This document shows, piece after piece, positions 31,226 through 39,542 of a stretch of 64,000 bases of DNA. The DNA comes from Candidatus Tidjanibacter faecipullorum (GTDB lineage Bacteria; Bacteroidota; Bacteroidia; Bacteroidales; Rikenellaceae), in NCBI GenBank assembly GCA_019116245.1, contig DXCC01000004.1:1-64000 (forward strand), read 5' to 3'. The notes below the pieces were generated by a model. That model did no database searches. It saw only the letters and a program-made list of their open reading frames with translations, and had not been told where the DNA came from. Each line of letters starts with the position of its first letter. Within the stretch, counting starts at the first letter, position 1. Made by a program: the position numbers and the translations under genes.

Positions 31226-31618
31226 ATGGCTATCAAACGAGGATCGAAGGTAAACGCATCGTTCAGCGCGGCCTCCATGACCGACCTGATGTTTCTGCTG
31301 CTGGTGTTCATGCTCATCGCCACGACGCTCATCAACCCCAACGCGCTGAAACTGACGCTGCCGACCAGCAACAACCAGATCAAGGACAAAGCCTACACGA
31401 CGGTCTCCATCACGTCCGACCTGCAATACTACGTCGAGGACGAACCGGTCCCCTTCGAGGAGATCGAACCGCTGCTCCAGCGCCGCATCGGCGACGCCGA
31501 GAAGCCGGTCATCTCGCTCCACGCCGACAAGAGTGTGCCGATCGACAACGTGGTCAAGGTGATGAACATCGCCAAGGACAACAAGTGGACCCTGATTCTG
31601 GCTACCAGCCCCCGCTAA
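31226..31618 (+). CDS. ExbD/TolR biopolymer transporter
   Basis: KVNASFSAASMTDLMFLLLVFMLIATTLINPNALKLTLP. Confidence 0.92.
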   Translation: MAIKRGSKVNASFSAASMTDLMFLLLVFMLIATTLINPNALKLTLPTSNNQIKDKAYTTVSITSDLQYYVEDEPVPFEEIEPLLQRRIGDAEKPVISLHADKSVPIDNVVKVMNIAKDNKWTLILATSPR

Positions 31619-31637
31619 TTCCATTTTCCGTCCCGAC

Positions 31638-32432
31638 ATGTACTACTACGCACCGGACAACAACCGCCGCGGCAAATGCGCGGGAGCGATCGCCGTGGGA
31701 TGCTACCTGCTGATCTTTGCGGCGGTAGCCCTGCTGGTCTCGTTCCGCACCGACTACGAACCCGCGAGCGAAGGCATCCTGATCGACTTCGGCGAAGGCG
31801 ACCAGGGCTACGGCACCGAAAAGGTGGCCCTGGCGCAGGCCGAACAGCTGCCCGCCGGACGGGCAGCCGCGGGCGAGGAGTACCTGACCCAGGACACCGA
31901 AGAGGCGCCCGCCATCCAGACGGCCCCCTCCGACTCCCAGAGTCACCGCCGCCGGCAGACCGACAGCAACATCGACCGCGCCGACCGGCACGATACGAAC
32001 CAAAAGCCGCAGGAGGTCAACCGCCGCGCCCTCTTTCCCGGACGCAGCGTCACCTCGGAGGCCTCCTCGCAGGGGCTTACGGCCGGGACAACCGGCAATG
32101 CCGGCCACGAGTCGGGCGGCGACGGCGTGAGCAGCGGCACGGGCACCGGTTCGGAGGGCATCTCGTTCAGCCTGGCCGGACGACGCCCCGTCGGTTCGCT
32201 GCCCAGCCCGCGCTACGACGCCAACGACGCCCAGGGCAAGGTGGTCATCCAGATCACCGTCGATGCCCGCGGCAATGTCCAGAGCGCATCGTTCCACCCG
32301 CAGGGTTCCACCACCCAGGATGCCCGCCTGCGCGAAGCCGCCCTGCAGGCGGCCCGCAAGGCCCGCTTTACCCCCAGCGAGGCAAACGCCGTACAGACCG
32401 GTACGATCACCTATATCTTCCGTCTCAAGTAA
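31638..32432 (+). CDS. TonB family energy transducer
   Basis: N-terminal TM, Q/S/R-rich linker, C-terminal GKVVIQITVDARGNVQSASFHPQGSTTQDARLREAALQAARKARFTP. Confidence 0.85.
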   Translation: MYYYAPDNNRRGKCAGAIAVGCYLLIFAAVALLVSFRTDYEPASEGILIDFGEGDQGYGTEKVALAQAEQLPAGRAAAGEEYLTQDTEEAPAIQTAPSDSQSHRRRQTDSNIDRADRHDTNQKPQEVNRRALFPGRSVTSEASSQGLTAGTTGNAGHESGGDGVSSGTGTGSEGISFSLAGRRPVGSLPSPRYDANDAQGKVVIQITVDARGNVQSASFHPQGSTTQDARLREAALQAARKARFTPSEANAVQTGTITYIFRLK

Positions 32433-32443
32433 CCCCGCCCGCC

Positions 32444-32857
32444 ATGCCGTTCTGCCGGATGCTTCTGTTGCTGCTCTGGCTGCTTCCCGCAGGCCTGCAG
32501 GGTGCCACGACCACCCATCCGCTCCAGCAGGCCGATGAGGAGGGCCCCCGGGCCGAGTTCGACCGCATGCAGCACGACTTCGGCCGCATCGACCGCAGCC
32601 GCCATACCGCCGAATTCCGGCTGACCAATACGGGCACGGCCCCGCTGGTGATCGTCCGCACGGAAACCAGTTGCCACTGCATCGCACTCACCTGCCCGGC
32701 CGAGCCGCTCCGCCCCGGCGAGACACGCACCGTCACCGTCTCCTACACCCCCGACCGCCGGACCGAAGGAACCTTCTCCCAATACGTCCGCCTCTACACC
32801 AACGCCCGCACAAAGGCTCCCGTCATGCTTTTTCTGCGGGGCGAAGTCGTCCGCTGA
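32444..32857 (+). CDS. DUF1573 domain protein
   Basis: MQHDFGRIDRSRHTAEFRLTNTGTAPLVIVRTETSCHCIALTCPAEPLRPGETRTVTVSYTP. Confidence 0.85.
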   Translation: MPFCRMLLLLLWLLPAGLQGATTTHPLQQADEEGPRAEFDRMQHDFGRIDRSRHTAEFRLTNTGTAPLVIVRTETSCHCIALTCPAEPLRPGETRTVTVSYTPDRRTEGTFSQYVRLYTNARTKAPVMLFLRGEVVR

Positions 32858-33001
32858 TCCGTCCCGCCCGTTGCGCCGTGCGACGGGAACTTGCTCGCCA
32901 TAAAACGGATACCGGCTCTCCGCCGACAGCAGCCTTCGGAGGGGGCCGCTACTGTTACTCTATTAACACACAAGTTTTTACAAGAGTCAGACAGAATTGC
33001 A

Positions 33002-33009
33002 TATATTTG
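33002..33009 (+). promoter_or_regulatory. -7 element TATATTTG upstream of SulP
   Basis: Matches TAnnTTTG. Confidence 0.45.
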
Positions 33010-33054
33010 CGGCACGAAAAGACAATTTCATGCCCATTCTCTAAAATCCTGTCT

Positions 33055-34755
33055 GTGAAATTCGCATTAGACTTCCAACCCAAACTGTTTGCGACGCTGC
33101 GCAACTATGACCGCCGCAAATTCTCGGCCGACCTGATGGCCGGTATCATCGTCGGCATCGTCGCCCTGCCGCTGGCCATCGCATTCGGTATCGCCAGCGG
33201 TGTAACCCCCGAAAAAGGCCTCATCACGGCCATCATCGGCGGCTTCCTCGTCTCGCTGCTGGGCGGCAGCAGCGTACAGATCGGCGGCCCCACGGGCGCC
33301 TTCATCGTTATCGTGGCCGGCATCATCGGCAAGTACGGCCTCGAAGGGCTGGCCATCGCCACCATCATGGCCGGCATCATGCTCGTCCTGCTGGGCGTGC
33401 TGAAGCTGGGCGTGGTCATCAAGTTCATTCCTTACCCGATCATCGTGGGCTTCACGGCCGGTATCGCCCTCACGATCTTCTCGACCCAGATCAAGGACCT
33501 CTTCGGCCTGCAGATCGCCGGTCCCATGCCGGACGACTTCATCTCCAAATGGGGCGTCTATTTCCAGCACTTCGACACAACCAATCTCTGGGCGCTGGGC
33601 ATCGGTCTGGTCAGCATCGCCATCATCCTGCTGACGCCGAAAATCTCCAGCAAGGTGCCCGGTTCGCTGGCCGCCATCATTCTCGTGACGATCGCCTGCT
33701 ACGCCCTCAAGCGCTTCGCCGGTGTGGAGGGCATCGAGACCATCGGCGACCGCTACGCCATCAACCCGACGATTCCCGCTCCGGCCGGCTTTGCCATCAA
33801 CATCGAAACCATCCGCGACCTGCTGCCGCCGGCCTTCACCATCGCCATGCTGGGCGCCATCGAGTCGCTCCTCTCGGCCACCGTAGCCGACGGCGTGACG
33901 GGCGACCAGCACAACTCCAACACGGAGCTTATCGCCCAAGGTGCCGCCAACATCATCGTGCCCTTCTTCGGCGGCATTCCCGTCACGGGAGCCATCGCCC
34001 GCACGATGACCAACATCAACAACGGCGGCCGCACCCCCGTGGCCGGACTCATCCATGCCGTCGTGCTGCTGCTCATCCTGCTCTTCCTCTCGCCCCTCAC
34101 GCGCCACATTCCGATGGCCTGCCTGGCGGGCGTGCTGGTGATCGTCTCCTACAACATGAGCGGCTGGCGCACCATCCGGGGCATGATGAAAAACCCGAAG
34201 GCCGACATCGCCGTACTCTTCACCACGATGCTGCTGACCGTCGTGTTCGACCTGACGATCGCCATCGGCGCAGGTCTGCTGATGGCCGTGGTGATGTTCA
34301 TGCGACGCATCATGGAGAGCACGAACATCTCGGTGATCCGCAACCAGATCGACATGACCGCTGACGCCGAAAGCAACCACCGCGACGACACGGTGAACGT
34401 GGCCAAAGGCGTGGAGGTGTACGAGATCGACGGTCCGTTCTTTTTCGGCATCGCCAGCAAGTTCGACGACGTGATGCACACCATCGGCGAAAAGTCGCGG
34501 GTCCGCATCATCCGCATGCGCAAGGTGCCGTTCGTCGATTCGACCGGCCTGCACAACCTCGAGAACCTGATCCGCGCCTCGCAGAAGGAGGGCATCACGG
34601 TGATCCTCTCGGGCGTGAAGGACTCCGTGCGGGAGACGCTCGTCAATGCGGGCATCGACCGGCTGATCGGTGCGGAGAACATCTGCCCGAACATCCATAT
34701 CGCCGCCGAACGGGCCAATCAGCTGGCCGCCGAACAACCCGAAACGGCCCGGTAG
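33055..34755 (+). CDS. SulP family inorganic anion transporter with STAS domain (GTG start)
   Basis: FSADLMAGIIVGIVALPLAIAFGIASGVTPEKGLITAIIGGFLVSLLGGSSVQIGGPTGAFIVI; C-terminal STAS VPFVDSTGLHNLENLI. Confidence 0.93.
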   Translation: MKFALDFQPKLFATLRNYDRRKFSADLMAGIIVGIVALPLAIAFGIASGVTPEKGLITAIIGGFLVSLLGGSSVQIGGPTGAFIVIVAGIIGKYGLEGLAIATIMAGIMLVLLGVLKLGVVIKFIPYPIIVGFTAGIALTIFSTQIKDLFGLQIAGPMPDDFISKWGVYFQHFDTTNLWALGIGLVSIAIILLTPKISSKVPGSLAAIILVTIACYALKRFAGVEGIETIGDRYAINPTIPAPAGFAINIETIRDLLPPAFTIAMLGAIESLLSATVADGVTGDQHNSNTELIAQGAANIIVPFFGGIPVTGAIARTMTNINNGGRTPVAGLIHAVVLLLILLFLSPLTRHIPMACLAGVLVIVSYNMSGWRTIRGMMKNPKADIAVLFTTMLLTVVFDLTIAIGAGLLMAVVMFMRRIMESTNISVIRNQIDMTADAESNHRDDTVNVAKGVEVYEIDGPFFFGIASKFDDVMHTIGEKSRVRIIRMRKVPFVDSTGLHNLENLIRASQKEGITVILSGVKDSVRETLVNAGIDRLIGAENICPNIHIAAERANQLAAEQPETAR

Positions 34756-34784
34756 CGGTTCTTCCGGAGAATATTCGTTATCTT

Positions 34785-34817
34785 AGCGGACGCAAACAAC
34801 CTGCGTCCGCTTTTTTT
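34785..34817 (+). terminator. Rho-independent terminator
   Basis: AGCGGACGCA-AACAACC-TGCGTCCGCT then T7. Confidence 0.85.
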
Positions 34818-34874
34818 ACCGCCTGCGCACACCGCGCTCCGCCGGGGCGGACGCCCCGAGACCCCACGACACAC

Positions 34875-35777
34875 ATGCTCGCCTACCTGCTCACCGCCAT
34901 CGGAGCGATGTCGCTCATCATGTTGACGCTCAAATTCTTCAGCGCCAAGCAGATCTATACCCCCCAGGCCATCATGGTCAATTACCTGTTCGCCTTCGTG
35001 CTGGCACTCGTCAAAGGCCACAGCGGCCTGTCGGCCGACCGGCTGCACGCCCTGCTTACCACCAACTGGTGGTACCTGGCCCTGCTGACGGGCCTGCTCT
35101 ACTTCGGCTCGATGAATGTCATGGCCGTCTCGACGCGGCGGGTCGGTGTAGCCGTCACGGCCATGGCCTCGCGCACGTCGGTCGTGCTGCCGATCATCTG
35201 GGCCGCCCTGCTGCTGGGCGAACGCATCACGGGTTGGGAGGCGGCCGGCATTCTGCTCGTCCTGCTGGCCTTCGCCCTCATCATCGGCGGCCCCGCCGCC
35301 CCGACCTCCAGACGCCCGACACGTACCGCCTGGTGGCTCCCCGCAGGCGTCTTCTTCTCGGTCGGTTTCATCGCCGTCTGCATGAAGACCGGCCAGCACC
35401 TGATCCGCAACGGCGGCTCCTATGCGGCCGACTATCCCGTCTTCGAAACGCTCCTCTTCGCCGCTGCCGTCATAGGTTCGATCGGCTACTACGCCCTCAC
35501 CGAAGGACGCCGGGCATTCCGTCCCCGGTGGCGCAGCATCGTCGGCGGCCTCTGCCTGGGCACGTTCAACTACTTCGTCACCTTCGGCACGCTCCACAGC
35601 CTCAAATACCTCTCCTCCAGCGAATTTTACGGCATCTACAACATCAGCGTCGTGGTCATCAGCACCGTGGTGGGCGTTGCCGCCTTCGGTGAACGGCTCA
35701 CGCCCCGCAAGATCGGCGGTCTGATCGTCGCGCTGGCCGCCATCTTCGTCCTCGGCTTTGTGGGCGGCAGCCTGTAA
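34875..35777 (+). CDS. EamA/DMT family transporter
   Basis: About 10 TM; SMNVMAVSTRRVGVAVTAMASRTSVVLPIIWAALLLGERITGWEAAGILLVLLAF duplicated EamA fold. Confidence 0.85.
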   Translation: MLAYLLTAIGAMSLIMLTLKFFSAKQIYTPQAIMVNYLFAFVLALVKGHSGLSADRLHALLTTNWWYLALLTGLLYFGSMNVMAVSTRRVGVAVTAMASRTSVVLPIIWAALLLGERITGWEAAGILLVLLAFALIIGGPAAPTSRRPTRTAWWLPAGVFFSVGFIAVCMKTGQHLIRNGGSYAADYPVFETLLFAAAVIGSIGYYALTEGRRAFRPRWRSIVGGLCLGTFNYFVTFGTLHSLKYLSSSEFYGIYNISVVVISTVVGVAAFGERLTPRKIGGLIVALAAIFVLGFVGGSL

Positions 35778-35793
35778 CCCCTCCCCGATACGA

Positions 35794-35831
35794 CACAAGG
35801 GGCGGAATGGTTGACCATTCCGCCCCTTGTG
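35794..35831. terminator. Bidirectional hairpin between convergent genes
   Basis: CACAAGGGGCGGAATGG-TTGA-CCATTCCGCCCCTTGTG. Confidence 0.85.
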
Positions 35832-35854
35832 CAAATTATCTGTTTTCGCCGCCC

Positions 35855-36325
35855 CTACAAGGAACGCTCCGTATAATCGAGCAGTCCGCCGCAGGCGTCC
35901 TCCAGCATGTCGAGCACCCGCTCGAACCCTTCGCTCCCTTCATAGTAGGGATCGGGCACGTGATCGTAGCCCCCTTTGCCGAAATCGGCCATCCGGTAGA
36001 TCTTCGCCCGATCATCCAGCGTAAAGGCCAGTCGCTCGAGCGAATCGACGTTGCGGTCGTCCATGGCGATCAGCATGTCGAACCGGCCGAAATCCTCGTC
36101 CATCACGGGACGCGCACGGTGGGTCAGCACATAGCCCCGGCGCTCGGCGGCACGCCGCATGCGCGGATCGGGCAGGTCGCCCTGATGACCGCTGTAGGTA
36201 CCGGCCGAATCGATCTCGTACCGGTCCCCCAGACCGGCTGCGGCCACCTTCTGCCGGAAAATCTCTTCCGCTGCCGGGGAGCGGCAGATATTCCCCATGC
36301 AGACGAACAATATCTTTTTCTTCAT
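35855..36325 (-). CDS. Low molecular weight protein-tyrosine phosphatase
   Basis: ILFVCMGNICRSPAAEEIF (CX5R); DPYYEGSEGFERVLDML. Confidence 0.95.
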   Translation of the reverse strand: MKKKILFVCMGNICRSPAAEEIFRQKVAAAGLGDRYEIDSAGTYSGHQGDLPDPRMRRAAERRGYVLTHRARPVMDEDFGRFDMLIAMDDRNVDSLERLAFTLDDRAKIYRMADFGKGGYDHVPDPYYEGSEGFERVLDMLEDACGGLLDYTERSL

Positions 36326-36358
36326 AGGTCACTGGTTTTGCATCTTCAAAGATACGGA

Positions 36359-36805
36359 TTAAGCGAAATCTTTCCGCAAGTACACCATGTCGGCCAGCAA
36401 TTTTCCATCATCAAAAACAGGATGATCATAATTGTTTGTAAAGAAGTCCTTCACCCGGTGTGAAACACGGAAGCCACAATGTTCATAAAAAGAGAGCGCA
36501 GAAGCCGTATCTCCCGTACCGACAAACATAACGGAGCATCGATCCCGGTAGTACGCACAGAGATAATCAATCAGCCGTTTGCCGTATCCCTGGCGTTGGA
36601 AAGCGGGATAAACGGCTATGCTTTTGATTTCATAAATACGTTCTCCTTCACGTGTCACTACAGCGATTGCCTTCAGGCCGTCATCATGGAGAGCAAACAT
36701 TTCACCCCGTTCCAGATAGGTGTCTATCATGCTCTCCTGCTCATCCGCCAACAGCAGCAAATCCAGGAACTGTTTCTTGTCCGAAGTAATCCGTTTTATT
36801 TCCAT
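36359..36805 (-). CDS. GNAT family N-acetyltransferase
   Basis: YEIKSIAVYPAFQRQGYGKRLIDYLCAYY; ALSFYEHCGFRVSHRV. Confidence 0.92.
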   Translation of the reverse strand: MEIKRITSDKKQFLDLLLLADEQESMIDTYLERGEMFALHDDGLKAIAVVTREGERIYEIKSIAVYPAFQRQGYGKRLIDYLCAYYRDRCSVMFVGTGDTASALSFYEHCGFRVSHRVKDFFTNNYDHPVFDDGKLLADMVYLRKDFA

Positions 36806-36882
36806 GTTGCCCAATATGCCAACACTATTTTTATGGTCTTTCCGCCCCGATTCCGGATGCGATGCTTGACGTAAAACGCTCG

Positions 36883-37518
36883 TCACCACCACACGCCGCT
36901 CCGACGCCGACGGCGCAGATAACGGCGGGTGCAGGAGGCGATGGCGGGCGTACAGTCGGGCGCCTCGGACAACTGACGCACGATCGCCTCCAGCTGCTCG
37001 CCGACCCAATCGATGCGCGCAGCGAGCAGATCGAGCAATCGGATCTGCCACACCGCAACACCCGACGGCGTGGCGAGGTCAAGCAACCGGTCGAAACAGC
37101 AGGCCACGAGGGCTTCCGCCTCCCCGTCGGCGAGCGAAACGGCCTGCCGCCGCAGCAACTCGTACGCCATTTTCGAGAAGATGCGCTGCACGCTGACGTT
37201 GGAACTGGCGAGCAACACCTCCAACAGCCGCCCGAAACGCGTCACGACCCCCTCGGGCCACAACTTCCACGCGTATTCCAACGCCCACGCCGCCCGAAAG
37301 GCCACTTTCGGCTCCCCCTCCCGGGCCATCTGCAGAGCCTCCTCCCACAATTTCTCCAAGACAATCCGTTCGCCCCAGCGCTGCACGGACTCTCGGGAGA
37401 GATTTCCCGACAGCATGGCCTCGCGAAAGGCTTCACCTGCGTCGGAGACCTCCCCCGCCACACCGTCTGCCGGCATCGCCTCCGATGCCGGCCTGCCGTG
37501 CTTTCTGTCCTGTCCCAT
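36883..37518 (-). CDS. Alpha-helical HEAT-like protein, function unknown
   Basis: RESVQRWGERIVLEKLWEEALQMAREGEPKVAFRAAWALEYAWKL; minus-strand codon structure convincing. Confidence 0.65.
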   Translation of the reverse strand: MGQDRKHGRPASEAMPADGVAGEVSDAGEAFREAMLSGNLSRESVQRWGERIVLEKLWEEALQMAREGEPKVAFRAAWALEYAWKLWPEGVVTRFGRLLEVLLASSNVSVQRIFSKMAYELLRRQAVSLADGEAEALVACCFDRLLDLATPSGVAVWQIRLLDLLAARIDWVGEQLEAIVRQLSEAPDCTPAIASCTRRYLRRRRRSGVWW

Positions 37519-37665
37519 GTTCGCTTACATTGGCCCGACAAAGTAAGGCAAACTGCCGCAAACCGCCAACCGTTTTTTCGCAACCGGTCCGGCCACCACT
37601 TCCCCAGACATCCAGCGCCAGTCCGACGGGGCCCCCACCAAAAAGGAAATCCGCCCGCAAATGCT

Positions 37666-37673
37666 TATCTTTG
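37666..37673 (+). promoter_or_regulatory. -7 element TATCTTTG immediately before the MATE start codon
   Basis: TATCTTTG ends 6 bp before ATG 37680. Confidence 0.4.
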
Positions 37674-37679
37674 CAACGT

Positions 37680-39017
37680 ATGAACGGTTCCAACAACTAT
37701 TCTCCCCGCACGATCTGGTCACTCACCTATCCGGTGCTCATCAGCCTGCTGATGGAACACCTGATCGGCATCACCGATACGGCCTTCATGGGACGCGTCG
37801 GGGCAACCGAACTGGGCGCTTCAGCCATCGCCAGCGTCTACTACCTCATGCTCTACATGATCGGCTTCGGCTTCAGCATCGGTGCGGAGATCCTCATCGG
37901 ACGCCGCAACGGCGCCGGACAATACCGCTCCATCGGCGCCATCTTCTACCAGGGAGTCGTCATGCTGCTGGGCATCGCGGCCGCCATCGTCTTCTTCTCC
38001 TATACCGCCTCGCCCACGCTGCTGCGCCGGATCATCGCCTCGCCGGAGGTGTACGACGCCACGCTCGCCTACACCCGGCTGCGCGTCTGGGGCCTCTTCT
38101 TCTCGCTGGTCACCTGCATGTTCCGGGCCTTCTACATGGGCACCACCCGCACCCGCATCCTGACGCTGAACGGCGTGGTGATGGTGCTGAGCAACATCCT
38201 GCTCAACTACCTGCTCATCTTCGGCAAACTGGGCCTGCCCGCCATGGGCATCGCCGGCGCCGCCCTCGGATCGACCATCGCGGAAGCCATTTCGACCCTG
38301 TTCTTCATCGTCTACACCCGCCTGCGAACCGACTACCGGCGCTACGAACTCTTCCGACTGTCCCGTCTCTCGCCCCGCATTCAGGCCCAGATCCTGCGCG
38401 TGTCGGGCTGGACCACCCTCCAGTATTTCATCTCGACGGGTACGTGGCTCTTCTTCTTCCTCGCCATCGAACACCTCGGCCAGGAACCGCTGGCCATCTC
38501 GAACATTGTCCGCAACACCTCCTCGTTCCTGTTCATGATCGTCTCGGCCTTCGCCTCCACCGGCACCGCCATCGTCAGCAACCTGATGGGGCAGCAGCAC
38601 GCCGGCGAGGTAATGCCCCTCTGCGGCCGGATCATGCGCATGTGCGCCTGGGTGATGCTTCCCATCTTCGTTTTCGCCCTGCTGGCCCCGGAGATCGTCA
38701 TGCGGATCTTCACCGACGACCCGGCACTGATTGCCGCCGCCGTCCCCTCGATCCGCGTCATGCTGCTGACCTACCTGATCAATATTCCCGCCTACGTGCT
38801 CTTCCTGGCCGTGTCGGGTACGGGCAACACCCGCGTGGCCTTCTGGATCGAATTCATCGCCACCCTGCTGTATGTCGCCTACATCTGGCTGGCAGCCATC
38901 CATCTGAAGGCGGACATCGCCCTCTGCTGGCTCAGCGATGCCTTCTATGCCGTCGGACTGCTGGTCTGCTCGTGGTTCTTCCTGGCCCGGGGCAACTGGT
39001 ACCACCACCGCATCTGA
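37680..39017 (+). CDS. MATE family efflux transporter
   Basis: SLTYPVLISLLMEHLIGITDTAFMGRVGATELGASAIASVYY; 12 TM. Confidence 0.92.
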   Translation: MNGSNNYSPRTIWSLTYPVLISLLMEHLIGITDTAFMGRVGATELGASAIASVYYLMLYMIGFGFSIGAEILIGRRNGAGQYRSIGAIFYQGVVMLLGIAAAIVFFSYTASPTLLRRIIASPEVYDATLAYTRLRVWGLFFSLVTCMFRAFYMGTTRTRILTLNGVVMVLSNILLNYLLIFGKLGLPAMGIAGAALGSTIAEAISTLFFIVYTRLRTDYRRYELFRLSRLSPRIQAQILRVSGWTTLQYFISTGTWLFFFLAIEHLGQEPLAISNIVRNTSSFLFMIVSAFASTGTAIVSNLMGQQHAGEVMPLCGRIMRMCAWVMLPIFVFALLAPEIVMRIFTDDPALIAAAVPSIRVMLLTYLINIPAYVLFLAVSGTGNTRVAFWIEFIATLLYVAYIWLAAIHLKADIALCWLSDAFYAVGLLVCSWFFLARGNWYHHRI

Positions 39018-39037
39018 CCCCCGTCACACGAAACAAA

Positions 39038-39071
39038 GCGGAGCGACACCCGTCCGGGCATCGCTCCGCTG
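39038..39071. terminator. Hairpin between MATE and OsmC genes
   Basis: AGCGGAGCGA...TCGCTCCGCT. Confidence 0.7.
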
Positions 39072-39094
39072 TCGTATCGGCCACCGCCGGCTGC

Positions 39095-39514
39095 CTATTT
39101 CGCAACCTCGGCGCCGTAGTGGAACGTCACGTTCTCCTTCAGATCGGGATGGAGCGACTTGCCCACCGGGCAGGTCATCGCCGCGCCCTCCAGAATCCGC
39201 TTGTCCTTGTCCGAGTAGTCCCCGGGCAGGTAGAAGTCGAGCTTGATTTCGACAATGCGGCGCGGATCGGTACCCATCACCTTCTGAATATCGACACGGG
39301 CACCCGTCAGGTCGATCTCCAGCCGCTGGGCGGCAATGCCCATCAACGTGAACATGCAACTGCCCAGTGCGGCAGCCACCATATCGGTCGGCGAAATGTA
39401 TTCACCCTTGCCGTGATTGTCAAGCGGAGCGTCTGTCATCACCTTGTTGCCGGACTGAACGTGCGTGATCTCGGTCCGCAGATTGCCGAGATAACGTGTC
39501 TGAAGTGTTGCCAT
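39095..39514 (-). CDS. OsmC family protein
   Basis: FISPTDMVAAALGSCMFTLMGIAAQRLEIDLTGARVDIQKVMG...CPVGKSLHPDL (read as YISPTDMVAAALGSC). Confidence 0.9.
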   Translation of the reverse strand: MATLQTRYLGNLRTEITHVQSGNKVMTDAPLDNHGKGEYISPTDMVAAALGSCMFTLMGIAAQRLEIDLTGARVDIQKVMGTDPRRIVEIKLDFYLPGDYSDKDKRILEGAAMTCPVGKSLHPDLKENVTFHYGAEVAK

Positions 39515-39542
39515 AATGCGTATGTGTGCTTAAAAATCGTTG

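Noticed and set aside
36883-37518. Whether the HEAT-like protein is a second DNA alkylation repair enzyme
   Set aside because: Helical repeat character only; it lacks the recognisable AlkD motifs seen in 17604-18314, so left as unknown function.
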